From positions 2,604,001-2,668,000 of the forward strand of contig CAWDDH010000003.1 in the NCBI GenBank assembly GCA_963801105.1: 64,000 nt of DNA. The letters are read 5' to 3'. Position 1 is the stretch's first letter. Each line of letters opens with the position of its first letter. A program made the position numbers and the translations under genes. The DNA comes from JAENVU01 sp963801105 (GTDB lineage Bacteria > Actinomycetota > Acidimicrobiia > IMCC26256 > JAENVU01). The notes beneath the pieces are model-generated. The model was given only the letters and a program-made list of their open reading frames with translations, did no database searches and was not told where the DNA came from. This document shows positions 28,053 through 36,378 of the stretch, one piece after another.

Positions 28053-30866
28053 ATGGGGCGGAACGGTCACCGACTCCACAAGGGTCTGACCATGGCCGCG
28101 CTGGGCGCCGTCTTGCTCGCGCCGAGCGCGGTCGGCGCGGCACCGATCACCGCGGACGGCCGACCGGGCGTGCACGCCAGCGCGTCGGCCGGCCGGTCCG
28201 CGTGGGAGCGGGCCGTGGATCGCGACGCCACGAGCCCGGCGCCGACGGCGGGCGGGTCGCTCCGGGCCGCGGCCGTGCCGTCGCTGAGCGCGACGCCGTC
28301 CACCGGGCTGGTCCACGGCCAGTCGGTGGCCCTTGCCGGCAGCGGGTTCGCCTCCGGGGAGGTGGTCGTCGCCGAGTGCGCCGGGAGCCCGACCGGCCCC
28401 GAGAGCTGCGACCTGCGCACCGCGACCTTCATCTCGCCGGACCCGTCCGGCAACGTCTCACTCGACTTCTCCGTCTCCCGCACGTTGTTCGCGGGTGGTC
28501 GGCTGGTCGAGTGCGAGGACGCGCCCGGCACCTGCACCGTGATGGTGAGCAATCTCGCGTCGTCGGGCATCGACGCGTCCACCCCGCTCGCCTTCGACCC
28601 CGGACCGCCGCGCGCGAACCCGACGGTGACCGTCGATCCGGCGACCGGGCTGGTGGGCGGCCAGATCGTGTCCGTCCGGGGGCAGGGCTTCGACCCCGGG
28701 CAGACCGTGAGCGTCTCGCAGTGCTCATCGGCCACGCCGTTCTGCACCTTCACCGGCACCCGACCCACCGCCGATGCCTCGGGCGCGTTCACGGTGGACT
28801 TCCCGCTCTCGCTCCGGGTCCTCGACGTCGACGGGCAGCCGAGCGACTGCCTCGTCGAGTCGTGCGTGCTCGCCGCGATCGGGTACCCCGGCCTCGAGCA
28901 GGTCGCGGTCGTGCCGCTGGACTTCGATCCCGCTCAGCCGCCGGCCGCGGATCCCGTCATCACCGTGACACCGGCCGACGGCCTGGTGGACGGGCAGGCC
29001 GTCGAGGTCCACGGGACCGGTTTCGAGGCCGGGGGCGACCTCGAGCTGACCCAGTGCCCGGCGTCTGATCCCGGGTTCTGCATCGACTCCATCGGGTACC
29101 TCCAGGTGCCCGCCGGCGGCACCTTCACGACCACGGTGCCGGCCGCCCGCCTGGTGGGCGCCTTCGGGCCCACGGGGGTCGAGGTGGCGGACTGTGCCAC
29201 CGTCGACTGCTCGATCGCGGCCGACGAGTACCTGCCGAGCGGCTTCTCGCTCTCGGCCTCCGCGCCGATCAGCTTCGACGACTCGGTGCCGCCGCCGCCG
29301 CTGCCCACCGTGGACGCCACGCCGATCACCGACCTGCCCTACCGGACGACCGTGACCGTCACCGGATCCGGGTTCCGTCCGGGCGAGGCCGTCTCTGTCT
29401 CGCGCTGCGTGGAGGCGGTCCAGTTCGGGTCCTGCTCGGGCTCGTTCACGGGGCCTGGCGCAGCTGATGCGAACGGAGACGTCTCCTTCACGGTCTCGGT
29501 CAAGCGCATCACGAGCGGACCGACCGGGCCGGTCGACTGCACCGACTCCGGGGTGGAGTGCTCGATCCAGGTCCACGGTGAGCGCTCCTACGAGCAGTAC
29601 TCGTTCCCGCTCACGTTCGACCCGAACGCACCGATCCCACCCCCGCCGGCGATCACCGTCGCCCCCGACACCGACCTCGGCTACCGCCAGGACGTCCACG
29701 TGACCGGGAGCGGATTCGCTCCGTCGGGGCCGGTCCGGGTCGAACAGTGCGCGGTTCCCGCGACGCCCCAGGACTTCGTGACGTGCTCGGGGGCGGTCCA
29801 GCTCACCGCCGACGCGACCGGCGGGATCGACACTTCCTTCGCCGTGACCCGGGTCGGGTTCGGCTTCTCGGCGGACTCGATCGATTGCACCGACCCCGCC
29901 TTCTCCTGCGTGATCCACGCCGTGGACCAGAACGACTTCGACTTCTCGTCCGGGCTCCCGCCGCTCCCCGGCGCGACCGCGCCGATCGCGTTCGATCCCA
30001 CGTCGACGCCGCCGCCGCCCCCGACCGTCACGGTGACGCCGGCGGTCGGGCTGACCGACGGGCAGCGGGTGACGGTGACGGGTTCCATGTTCACGCCCGA
30101 TCCGGTCATCGTGATCGCGCAGTGCGCGCCGGGGCCGCTGTCCTACGGGGACTGCGACATCGCCGGCGCCCTCCATCTGCCCGGCGGCGGCGACGGCACG
30201 TTCTCGACCCCGTTCGCCGTCCGCTCGTCGATCACGACCCAGAACGGTGGGCAGCTCGACTGCGCGGCCGCACCGGGGACCTGTGTGCTCTCGGCGGCGA
30301 ACCTGAACGACCCCGTCGTCCAGAACGGGTTCGCGCCGCTCTCCTTCGGCGCGGTGGACCTCCCCGAGCTCACGGTGCACGATCTCACCGTCACCGAGGG
30401 CACGGGCGGGGTCACGCCGGCCCCGGTGCCGGTCGAGCTGTCCGCGCCGGCCCCCGGCCCGGTGACCTTCCACTGGACCGCGACGGCCGGGACCGCGACC
30501 GCCGCCGACTTCACCGCGACCGCCGGCACGGTCACCATCGCGGCGGGCGCGACGAGCGGCACGATCCCGGGCGAGGTCGTGGCGGACGCGATCCCCGAAC
30601 CGAGCGAGCAGTTCTCGGTCGCGGTCGACGCGGTGAGCGGCGCGACCGTCGCGGACGGCACCGGATCCGTGACGATCCGCGACGACGACGGGTCGCACCA
30701 CGACCGGCACCACCATTCACACCACCACCACCGGGACCATCACCGGGACCATCACCGGGACCATCACGGGCACCATCACGAGGCGCATCACGATCGGGCG
30801 CGCGAGTCACACCGTCACGACCGCGACGACGAGGACCACCGCGCCGAGCACCCGGGACGGCGCTGA
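28053..30866 (+). CDS. Secreted protein with six neocarzinostatin-like domains, a Calx-beta domain and a His-rich tail
   Basis: 937 residues. A signal peptide is likely (basic start, MAALGAVLLAPSAVGA, cleavage about residue 29). Six repeats of roughly 115 residues follow, starting near residues 75, 190, 300, 417, 531 and 654. Each has the pattern TVTPAxGLxDGQxVTVxGxGF and a cysteine-containing VxQC segment, the hallmark of the neocarzinostatin/macromomycin fold. A Calx-beta module (residues ~769-878) ends in TIRDDDG. The last 58 residues contain 24 histidines. Chromophore-binding neocarzinostatin has one such domain; tandem forms are usually surface adhesion or structural proteins. It is followed convergently by a channel gene. 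Ligand unknown. Confidence 0.75.
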   Translation: MGRNGHRLHKGLTMAALGAVLLAPSAVGAAPITADGRPGVHASASAGRSAWERAVDRDATSPAPTAGGSLRAAAVPSLSATPSTGLVHGQSVALAGSGFASGEVVVAECAGSPTGPESCDLRTATFISPDPSGNVSLDFSVSRTLFAGGRLVECEDAPGTCTVMVSNLASSGIDASTPLAFDPGPPRANPTVTVDPATGLVGGQIVSVRGQGFDPGQTVSVSQCSSATPFCTFTGTRPTADASGAFTVDFPLSLRVLDVDGQPSDCLVESCVLAAIGYPGLEQVAVVPLDFDPAQPPAADPVITVTPADGLVDGQAVEVHGTGFEAGGDLELTQCPASDPGFCIDSIGYLQVPAGGTFTTTVPAARLVGAFGPTGVEVADCATVDCSIAADEYLPSGFSLSASAPISFDDSVPPPPLPTVDATPITDLPYRTTVTVTGSGFRPGEAVSVSRCVEAVQFGSCSGSFTGPGAADANGDVSFTVSVKRITSGPTGPVDCTDSGVECSIQVHGERSYEQYSFPLTFDPNAPIPPPPAITVAPDTDLGYRQDVHVTGSGFAPSGPVRVEQCAVPATPQDFVTCSGAVQLTADATGGIDTSFAVTRVGFGFSADSIDCTDPAFSCVIHAVDQNDFDFSSGLPPLPGATAPIAFDPTSTPPPPPTVTVTPAVGLTDGQRVTVTGSMFTPDPVIVIAQCAPGPLSYGDCDIAGALHLPGGGDGTFSTPFAVRSSITTQNGGQLDCAAAPGTCVLSAANLNDPVVQNGFAPLSFGAVDLPELTVHDLTVTEGTGGVTPAPVPVELSAPAPGPVTFHWTATAGTATAADFTATAGTVTIAAGATSGTIPGEVVADAIPEPSEQFSVAVDAVSGATVADGTGSVTIRDDDGSHHDRHHHSHHHHRDHHRDHHRDHHGHHHEAHHDRARESHRHDRDDEDHRAEHPGRR
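30729..30776 (+). repeat. 12-bp tandem repeat in the His-rich tail
   Basis: CACCGGGACCAT occurs three times exactly (30729-30764), and a fourth time with two mismatches. In the gene's frame it reads HRDH. In the second frame it would read TGTI, and in the third a Pro/Ser/Gly pattern. It is prone to slippage. Confidence 0.8.
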
Positions 30867-30878
30867 GCGCGCCGCCGG

Positions 30879-31517
30879 TCACGACCGGGTCGGGACCACC
30901 AGGAGCCGGTCGGCCAGGCGCTCGGCGGGGACGATGAGGACCCACGAGAGGAGCGCGTAGTTGGGGGCGACGAACGCGAGCGGCAGCGACAGCAGGAACA
31001 CCAGGCCCGGGATCAGGCCGGCGACGATGTCGTGGCGGTATTCGGCGTCCGACGGCCGGCGCGTCAGCAGGTCGCGGCGATGGGCGCAGACGTAGAGCGC
31101 GACCTCGAAGATCGAGACGGCCGCGAGCGAGCAGGCGAAGAGCACGACCGCCAGCGGTACCGATCCGTTGCTCCCGACGACGGCCGTCGGGAACGGGAGG
31201 AACGCGACGACCGCGAGGTAGAGCAGGTTGATCGCCAGGAACGTCGCGTCGATCGCCCGCAGGCGGGCCAAGAGCGCGTGGTGCGAGATCCAGTAGAAGC
31301 CGAGGATCACGAAGCCGAGGAAGAAGCTGATGATCTCCGAGTCGAGGCTCGCGAGCTTGCTGCCGAGCTCGGAGTCGCGCACGTGCGGGAAGCCGATCCC
31401 GACGACGAGGAGCGTCATCGCGATCGCGTAGACCGCGTCGCTGAAGAACGCCACGCGGTCGAACTCGAGGCCGGAGCCAGAGCGTTCGTACCGGCGGGGC
31501 TGCTCGACGTCGGTCAT
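30879..31517 (-). CDS. TMEM175/DUF1211 family potassium channel-like protein
   Basis: 212 residues with six membrane helices. The first helix carries the family signature RVAFFSDAVYAIAMTLLV (FSD core), which lines the pore in bacterial TMEM175 tetramers; relatives conduct potassium. The start is set at ATG 31517 (MTDVEQPRRYE). An open frame extends further but would overlap trpS coding sequence. It lies 4 bases after the trpS stop, so it is probably co-transcribed with trpS. It converges on the neocarzinostatin-like gene with 12 bases between stops. Confidence 0.85.
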   Translation of the reverse strand: MTDVEQPRRYERSGSGLEFDRVAFFSDAVYAIAMTLLVVGIGFPHVRDSELGSKLASLDSEIISFFLGFVILGFYWISHHALLARLRAIDATFLAINLLYLAVVAFLPFPTAVVGSNGSVPLAVVLFACSLAAVSIFEVALYVCAHRRDLLTRRPSDAEYRHDIVAGLIPGLVFLLSLPLAFVAPNYALLSWVLIVPAERLADRLLVVPTRS

Positions 31518-31521
31518 GGGA

Positions 31522-32505
31522 TCAGCCCGGCGGCAACAGCCCGGTTGCGCTCCGGACGCGCGCCATGGTCGCCGCCGCGAGCTCGGTGGCACGCTCGGCA
31601 CCTCCGGCGAGGAGGCGTCCGAGCTCGGCCGGGTCGGATGCGAGCTCCTCGTAGCGCTCGCGCGTCGGGCGCAGGTACTCGACGAGGGCCTCCGCGACCG
31701 CGCCCTTGAACGTGCCGTAGCCGGCGGTCGCGTACTCGGCCTCGAGGTCGGGGATCGGCCGACCGGTCGCGACCGACAGCAGGGCGAGCAGGTTGGAGAT
31801 CCCGGGCTTGGCCTCCGGGTCGAACCGGACCGCGGTGTCCGAGTCGGTGACCGCGGACTTCACCTTCTTGGTGATCGCGCCCGGCGCGTCGAGGACCAGG
31901 ACCGTTCCCTGGGGTGACTCGGACGACTTGCTCATCTTGGCCGCCGGGTTCTGGAGGTCCTTGACGCGGGCCCCGACCGGCGGCACCGTGGCCTTCGGGA
32001 CCACGAGCGTGTCGCCGAAGCGATGGTTGAACCGGATCGCGACGTCGCGGGTGAGCTCGACGTGCTGGACCTGGTCCTCGCCGACGGGCACCGTGTCCGT
32101 GTCGTACAGCAGGATGTCGGCCGCCATGAGCACCGGATAGTCGAGCAGGCCCGCGCTCACCGATTCCTGCCCGGCGCCCTTGTCCTTGAACTGGGTCATC
32201 CGCCGCAGCTCGCCCACGGTGGCCACGCAGTTGAGGATCCACGTCAGCTCGGTGACGAGCGGCACGTGGCTCTGCACGAACAGGACGCAGCGGGCCGGAT
32301 CGAGCCCGGCGGCGACGAGCAGCGCGCCCAGGCGGCGGGTCTCGGCGGTCAGCTCGGCCGGGTCGTAGGGGACGGTCATGGCGTGGAGGTCCACGACGCA
32401 GAAGATGCCGTCGTCCTGGTCGTCCACCCAGCGCCGGACCGCACCGGCGTAGTTGCCGAGGTGCATCTCACCCGACGGTTGTATCCCGGAGAAGCTGCGC
32501 CCCAT
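31522..32505 (-). CDS. trpS: Tryptophanyl-tRNA synthetase
   Basis: 327 residues, a class I aminoacyl-tRNA synthetase of normal bacterial length. The HIGH-equivalent is in SGIQPSGEMHLGNYAGAVR, the tryptophan pocket includes LLYDTDTVPVGEDQVQHVEL, and the KMSKS loop is AAKMSKSSES. It is transcribed divergently from scpA with 76 bases between starts, each with its own -10-like hexamer. Confidence 0.96.
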   Translation of the reverse strand: MGRSFSGIQPSGEMHLGNYAGAVRRWVDDQDDGIFCVVDLHAMTVPYDPAELTAETRRLGALLVAAGLDPARCVLFVQSHVPLVTELTWILNCVATVGELRRMTQFKDKGAGQESVSAGLLDYPVLMAADILLYDTDTVPVGEDQVQHVELTRDVAIRFNHRFGDTLVVPKATVPPVGARVKDLQNPAAKMSKSSESPQGTVLVLDAPGAITKKVKSAVTDSDTAVRFDPEAKPGISNLLALLSVATGRPIPDLEAEYATAGYGTFKGAVAEALVEYLRPTRERYEELASDPAELGRLLAGGAERATELAAATMARVRSATGLLPPG

Positions 32506-32513
32506 GGGCCGAG

Positions 32514-32519
32514 ACCGTA
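32514..32519 (-). promoter_or_regulatory. Candidate -10 element (TACGGT) for trpS
   Basis: On the minus strand TACGGT ends 8 bases before the trpS ATG at 32505, the same geometry as the leaderless-type boxes elsewhere, with C in place of G at the third position. Confidence 0.35.
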
Positions 32520-32566
32520 CCCGGCAGGTCGGCGCGAGGATCGCTCATTCCGCGCGATCCGACCGC

Positions 32567-32572
32567 TAGCCT
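32567..32572 (+). promoter_or_regulatory. Candidate -10 element (TAGCCT) for scpA
   Basis: TAGCCT ends 9 bases before the scpA ATG. A GGGAGGA sequence lies between box and ATG, so this promoter could give either a leaderless message or a very short leader. Confidence 0.45.
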
Positions 32573-32581
32573 GCGGGAGGA

Positions 32582-33484
32582 ATGTCCTACGAAGTCCACA
32601 CCTCGGTCTACGAGGGGCCCTTCGAGCTCCTGCTCCACCTCATCCTGAAGGAAGAGGTGGAGCTCTGGGACGTCTCGATCGCCCAGGTGATCGACGCGTT
32701 CCTCGCCGAGGTCGAGAAGCTCGACCGCGTGGACCTCGACGTGACCACCGAGTTCCTGCTCATCGCGTCCACGCTCGTGGATCTCAAGGTCCGCCGGTTG
32801 CTGCCGGGAGCCGAGTCCGCCGAGCTCGACGAGGAGCTGCTGCGCTTCGAGGAGCGCGACCTCCTGCTGGCCCGTCTGCTCGAGTGCAAGACGTTCAAGG
32901 ACGCGGCCCGGGTCATGGAGGGGATGCTCCGGCGGGGGGGCAAGGTCGTGTCCCGCTCGGCGGGGCCCGAGGAGCCGTTCCGCTCGCTCGCCCCGGACCC
33001 GCTCGCTCGCCTCACCGGCGAGCAGCTGCTGGCCGCGGCGATCCGTGGGCTCACGCCGCCGGTGGCGCCGCCCGAGGTGGACCTGTACCACGTCGCGCCG
33101 ATCCGGGTCAGCGTGTACGAGGCGGCCGAGTCGCTGCTCGTGCAGCTGCGCGGAACCGAGCCGGTGAGCTTCCGCAGTCTCGTCGCCGGCATCGACGACC
33201 GCATCGAGGTCATCGTGCGGTTCCTCGCGGTGCTCGAGCTGTACAAGCAGGGCATCGTCGACGTCAACCAGGTCGAGACCTTCGGGGACCTCTCGGTCCG
33301 GCGGATCTCCGAGGAGGAGTCCGTGCTCGACGTCACCTCGATGGAGGACTGGGAGACCACCGCGCGAGACGAGGACGACGATTCCGACGCGCAGGACGAC
33401 GACCGCGACCTCGACGCGTTCGAGGTCGCGGTGGATCTGGCCGGACCCGAGCCCGCGGACCACGACACCGTCCCGGCCGGCTGA
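32582..33484 (+). CDS. scpA: Segregation and condensation protein A (kleisin)
   Basis: 300 residues; bridges SMC heads in the Smc-ScpAB condensin that organises and segregates the chromosome. The N-terminal helix bundle has YEGPFELLLHLILKEEVELW and TEFLLIASTLVDLKVRRLLP. A C-terminal winged helix is RSLVAGIDDRIEVIVRFLAVLELYKQG-like. The acidic tail (DEDDDSDAQDDDRD) is variable. It is followed after 14 bases by scpB; parA, which precedes scpA in mycobacteria, is absent. Confidence 0.95.
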   Translation: MSYEVHTSVYEGPFELLLHLILKEEVELWDVSIAQVIDAFLAEVEKLDRVDLDVTTEFLLIASTLVDLKVRRLLPGAESAELDEELLRFEERDLLLARLLECKTFKDAARVMEGMLRRGGKVVSRSAGPEEPFRSLAPDPLARLTGEQLLAAAIRGLTPPVAPPEVDLYHVAPIRVSVYEAAESLLVQLRGTEPVSFRSLVAGIDDRIEVIVRFLAVLELYKQGIVDVNQVETFGDLSVRRISEEESVLDVTSMEDWETTARDEDDDSDAQDDDRDLDAFEVAVDLAGPEPADHDTVPAG

Positions 33485-33498
33485 GTGGGGGAAGGGCG

Positions 33499-34158
33499 AT
33501 GAGCGGACAGGTCATGACCGAGACCAAGCGCGCCATCGAGGCGGTGCTCATGGCCGCGATCGAGCCGGTCGAGCCCCAGGTGCTCGCCCAGCTCACCGAG
33601 ACGCCGACCGAGGAGATCGAGGCGCTCTGTGTCGAGCTCGCGGAGGACTACGAGCGCGACGGGCGGGGGTTCACCCTGGTGCGCATCGCCGGCGGGTACC
33701 GCTACCAGACCCACGCCGACATGGCGCCCTACATCGAGCGCTTCGTGCTCGACGGCCAGACCGCGCGGCTGTCGGGGCCGGCGTTGGAGACGCTGGCGAT
33801 CATCGCCTACAAGCAGCCCGTGTCGCGCGCACAGCTCTCGGCCATCCGCGGCGTCAACGTCGAGTCGACCATCGCCACGCTCATGCAGCGCGGCTACGTC
33901 TCCGAGCTCGGGCACGACCCGGGCCCCGGCCAGGCGATCCTCTACGGCACGACCCCGCGGTTCCTGGAGCAGATGGGGCTGGACTCGCTCCAGGACCTCC
34001 CGCCGCTCGCGGAGTTCGTGCCCGAGCCCGAGGTCGTCGAGGCGCTCGAGCGGGGCCTGCACCTCCGGGTGGACGACGCCGCGGCCGTGGGCGACGCGGG
34101 GGAGTCGGCGGACGCGACCGACCCGACCGTCGCGGGCCCCGACCTCACCGACGAGTGA
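33499..34158 (+). CDS. scpB: Segregation and condensation protein B
   Basis: 219 residues; two winged-helix domains that bind ScpA. Landmarks are KRAIEAVLMAAIEPVEP at the start, then ALETLAIIAYKQPVSRAQ, IRGVNVESTIATLMQRGYV and ILYGTTPRFLEQMGLDSL. The ATG at 33499 follows a GGGGAAGGG ribosome site; the frame is open upstream only as a shadow. An acidic tail of ~30 residues follows the fold. It overlaps rluB by four bases. Confidence 0.95.
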   Translation: MSGQVMTETKRAIEAVLMAAIEPVEPQVLAQLTETPTEEIEALCVELAEDYERDGRGFTLVRIAGGYRYQTHADMAPYIERFVLDGQTARLSGPALETLAIIAYKQPVSRAQLSAIRGVNVESTIATLMQRGYVSELGHDPGPGQAILYGTTPRFLEQMGLDSLQDLPPLAEFVPEPEVVEALERGLHLRVDDAAAVGDAGESADATDPTVAGPDLTDE

Positions 34159-34898
34159 CCGAAGCGCCCGAGGGCGTTCGGCTGCAGAAGGTCCTGGCCG
34201 AGGCCGGTCTCGGCTCCCGCCGCGCGTGTGAGGAGCTGATCCTCGCGGGACGGGTCGCGGTCGACGGTGAGGTCGCGGTGATCGGTCGGCGGGTGGACCC
34301 TGCGGCCGTGGCCGTCACCCTCGATGGAATCCCGGTCCCGACCCGACCCGGGCTCGTCCACTATCTCCTCAACAAGCCGGCGGGCGTCGTCTCCACCGCG
34401 AGCGATCCGCAGGGGCGGCCCACGGTGGTGGGTCTCGTCCCGCCCGAGCCCCGCGTCTATCCGGTCGGCCGGCTCGACATCGAGACCGAGGGGCTCCTCG
34501 TGCTCACCAACGACGGCGAGCTGACCCACCGGCTGACGCACCCGAGCTTCGGGGTGGAGAAGGAGTACCTCGCCGAGGTCGACGGCGTGCCGACCCGGGC
34601 GGTGCTGCGCCGGCTCCGCGAAGGCATCGAGCTCGACGACGGCCTCACCGCGCCGGCACGCGTGACGCTGGTCCAGGGCCACGGCGACCAGTCCGCCCTG
34701 GCGGTCGCGATCCACGAGGGTCGCAACCGCCAGGTCCGGCGGATGTGCGAGGCGGTCGGGCATCCGGTGCGCCGCCTGGTCCGCACGCGCGTCGGTCCCG
34801 TTGCCGATCGCGCCCTCGCGCCGGGGGAGTGGCGACCGCTGACGCCCGCCGAGGTCCGGGGCCTGTACGGGAGCGCCGGTCCCGAGGGCACCGGGTAG
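34155..34898 (+). CDS. rluB: RluB-type 23S rRNA pseudouridine synthase
   Basis: 247 residues. The S4 domain (RLQKVLAEAGLGSRRACEELI) is followed by the RsuA/RluB catalytic domain. The catalytic aspartate is in PVGRLDIETEGLLVLTNDGEL, with HEGRNRQVRRMCEAVGHPV further on. It modifies 23S rRNA in the peptidyl-transferase region (family knowledge). The GTG start overlaps scpB. Its TAG stop doubles as the first half of the aroH -10-like box. Confidence 0.92.
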   Translation: MTEAPEGVRLQKVLAEAGLGSRRACEELILAGRVAVDGEVAVIGRRVDPAAVAVTLDGIPVPTRPGLVHYLLNKPAGVVSTASDPQGRPTVVGLVPPEPRVYPVGRLDIETEGLLVLTNDGELTHRLTHPSFGVEKEYLAEVDGVPTRAVLRRLREGIELDDGLTAPARVTLVQGHGDQSALAVAIHEGRNRQVRRMCEAVGHPVRRLVRTRVGPVADRALAPGEWRPLTPAEVRGLYGSAGPEGTG

Positions 34899-34901
34899 CC
34901 T
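34896..34901 (+). promoter_or_regulatory. Candidate -10 element (TAGCCT) for aroH, overlapping the rluB stop
   Basis: TAGCCT begins with the rluB TAG stop codon and ends 7 bases before the aroH ATG. No ribosome site is visible in the CGCCCGG spacer, so initiation would be leaderless. Confidence 0.48.
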
Positions 34902-34908
34902 CGCCCGG

Positions 34909-35271
34909 ATGCCCGTCCGAGCGCTGCGGGGTGCCACGACCTGCGAGGTCGACACCGCCGAGGAGATCACCGTCAAGACCAGGGCCCTGGTCACGGCGAT
35001 GCTCGAGCGCAACGTGGTGGACCACGACGACCTCGTCAGCATCGTGTTCACCGCGACCGACGACCTCCATGCACAGTTCCCGGCGACCGCCGCACGCTCG
35101 CTCGGCCTCGGCGACGTGCCGTTGCTGTGCGCACGCGAGCTGGACATCGCCGGGGGAATGCCTCGCACCATCCGTGTGCTCATGCACCTCGAGACCGACC
35201 GCAGCCGGGCGGAGCTGCATCATGTGTACCTCGAGGGCGCGACCACCCTGCGCGACGACCTGCCGGAGTGA
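34909..35271 (+). CDS. aroH: Monofunctional chorismate mutase (AroH class)
   Basis: 120 residues; rearranges chorismate to prephenate. It matches the trimeric AroH fold: RALRGATTCEVDTAEEITVKTRALV with the active-site Arg near residue 6, then LVSIVFTATDDLHAQFPATAAR and the RTIRVLMHLETD segment with another active-site Arg. It feeds TyrA, which begins within its stop codon (GTGA overlap). Confidence 0.93.
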   Translation: MPVRALRGATTCEVDTAEEITVKTRALVTAMLERNVVDHDDLVSIVFTATDDLHAQFPATAARSLGLGDVPLLCARELDIAGGMPRTIRVLMHLETDRSRAELHHVYLEGATTLRDDLPE

Positions 35272-36359
35272 CGGTGAGGGTCGGCGTCATCGGGACCGGC
35301 CTCATCGGAGGCTCGATCGGTCTCGCCCTCCGCAAGGCCGGGGTCGAGGTCCGGGGCTACGACGCGACCGCGTCGGTCGCCGCGCGCGCCGCCGAGCTGG
35401 GTGCGGTGAGCTCGGTCGCGGGCTCGGTGGCGGACCTCGTCGCCGGGTGCGACGTCGTGATCGCCGCCGTCCCTGTCGGCAAGGTCGCGAACACCGTGGT
35501 GGAGGCGCTCGACGCGGGCGCGCCCGCGGTCACCGACGTCGGATCGGTGAAGGCCGCGGTCGTCGACGCCGTGCAGGCCGCGCGCCCGGAGCTCGCGGCG
35601 CGCTTCGTGGGCGGTCACCCGATGGCCGGTTCGGAGCAGGACGGCCTCGACGGTGCGACCGCCGACCTCTTCGCGGGGGCGACGTGGGTGCTCACCCCGA
35701 CCGGCGACACCGACTTCGCCGCGTACACCGCGGTCCGCGCCGCGATCAGCCGGGTCGGCGCCGAGATCGTGGAGATTCCGCCCGAGCAGCACGACGCGCT
35801 CGTCGCCGTCGTCAGCCACGTGCCCCAGCTCGCCGCGACGACGCTGATGAACGTGGCCGACGCCCGCAACGACCAGCACGCGTTGCTCCTGCGTCTCGCG
35901 GCGGGCGGGTTCCGCGACATGACGCGCATCGCCGCCGGCAACCCGGGGATCTGGCCCGACATCTGCGTCGCCAACCGCGGCGCGATCCTCGCCGCGCTGG
36001 ACGCGTACCGGGCGTCGCTGGACGCGGTCCGCGTGCTCGTCGCCGATGCCGACGGCGACGGGCTTCTCGGCGTGCTCGAGCAGGGCCGGCGGGCCCGGCG
36101 CAACCTTCCTTACGGTGCGCGGGTCGGCGGTCCCCTGGTCGAGCTGCGGGTGCCGGTGCCGGACCGCCCGGCGGTGCTCGCGGAGGTCACGACGATGGCG
36201 GGTCGGCTCGGCGTGAACATTCTCGACATCGAGATCGCCCACTCGATCGAGGGCGAGGGCGGTGTGCTCGTCATGGTGGTCCCGGAGGCGGGAGTCGACG
36301 CCTTCGACGCCGCGCTCGTCGCCGCCGGCTACCACGTGAGCAGCAAGGACGTGTCGTGA
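35268..36359 (+). CDS. tyrA: Prephenate dehydrogenase
   Basis: 363 residues; oxidatively decarboxylates prephenate with NAD(P) for tyrosine synthesis. The N-terminal Rossmann motif is GVIGTGLIGGSIGLALRKAG. A central TyrA domain contains FVGGHPMAGSEQDGLDG and VSHVPQLAATTLMN. A C-terminal ACT domain starts around VELRVPVPDRPAVLAEVTTM, probably sensing tyrosine or another amino acid. The GTG at 35268 overlaps aroH; a second GTG at 35274 is possible. Confidence 0.93.
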   Translation: MTVRVGVIGTGLIGGSIGLALRKAGVEVRGYDATASVAARAAELGAVSSVAGSVADLVAGCDVVIAAVPVGKVANTVVEALDAGAPAVTDVGSVKAAVVDAVQAARPELAARFVGGHPMAGSEQDGLDGATADLFAGATWVLTPTGDTDFAAYTAVRAAISRVGAEIVEIPPEQHDALVAVVSHVPQLAATTLMNVADARNDQHALLLRLAAGGFRDMTRIAAGNPGIWPDICVANRGAILAALDAYRASLDAVRVLVADADGDGLLGVLEQGRRARRNLPYGARVGGPLVELRVPVPDRPAVLAEVTTMAGRLGVNILDIEIAHSIEGEGGVLVMVVPEAGVDAFDAALVAAGYHVSSKDVS

Positions 36360-36378
36360 CCGCCGGAGGAGGTGCGCG

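Noticed and set aside
30729..30776. CRISPR-like array
   Set aside because: The 12-bp units are directly tandem without spacers and lie inside a coding sequence.
28053..30866. Enediyne antibiotic apoprotein gene
   Set aside because: There are six domains rather than one and no biosynthetic genes nearby; only the fold is shared.
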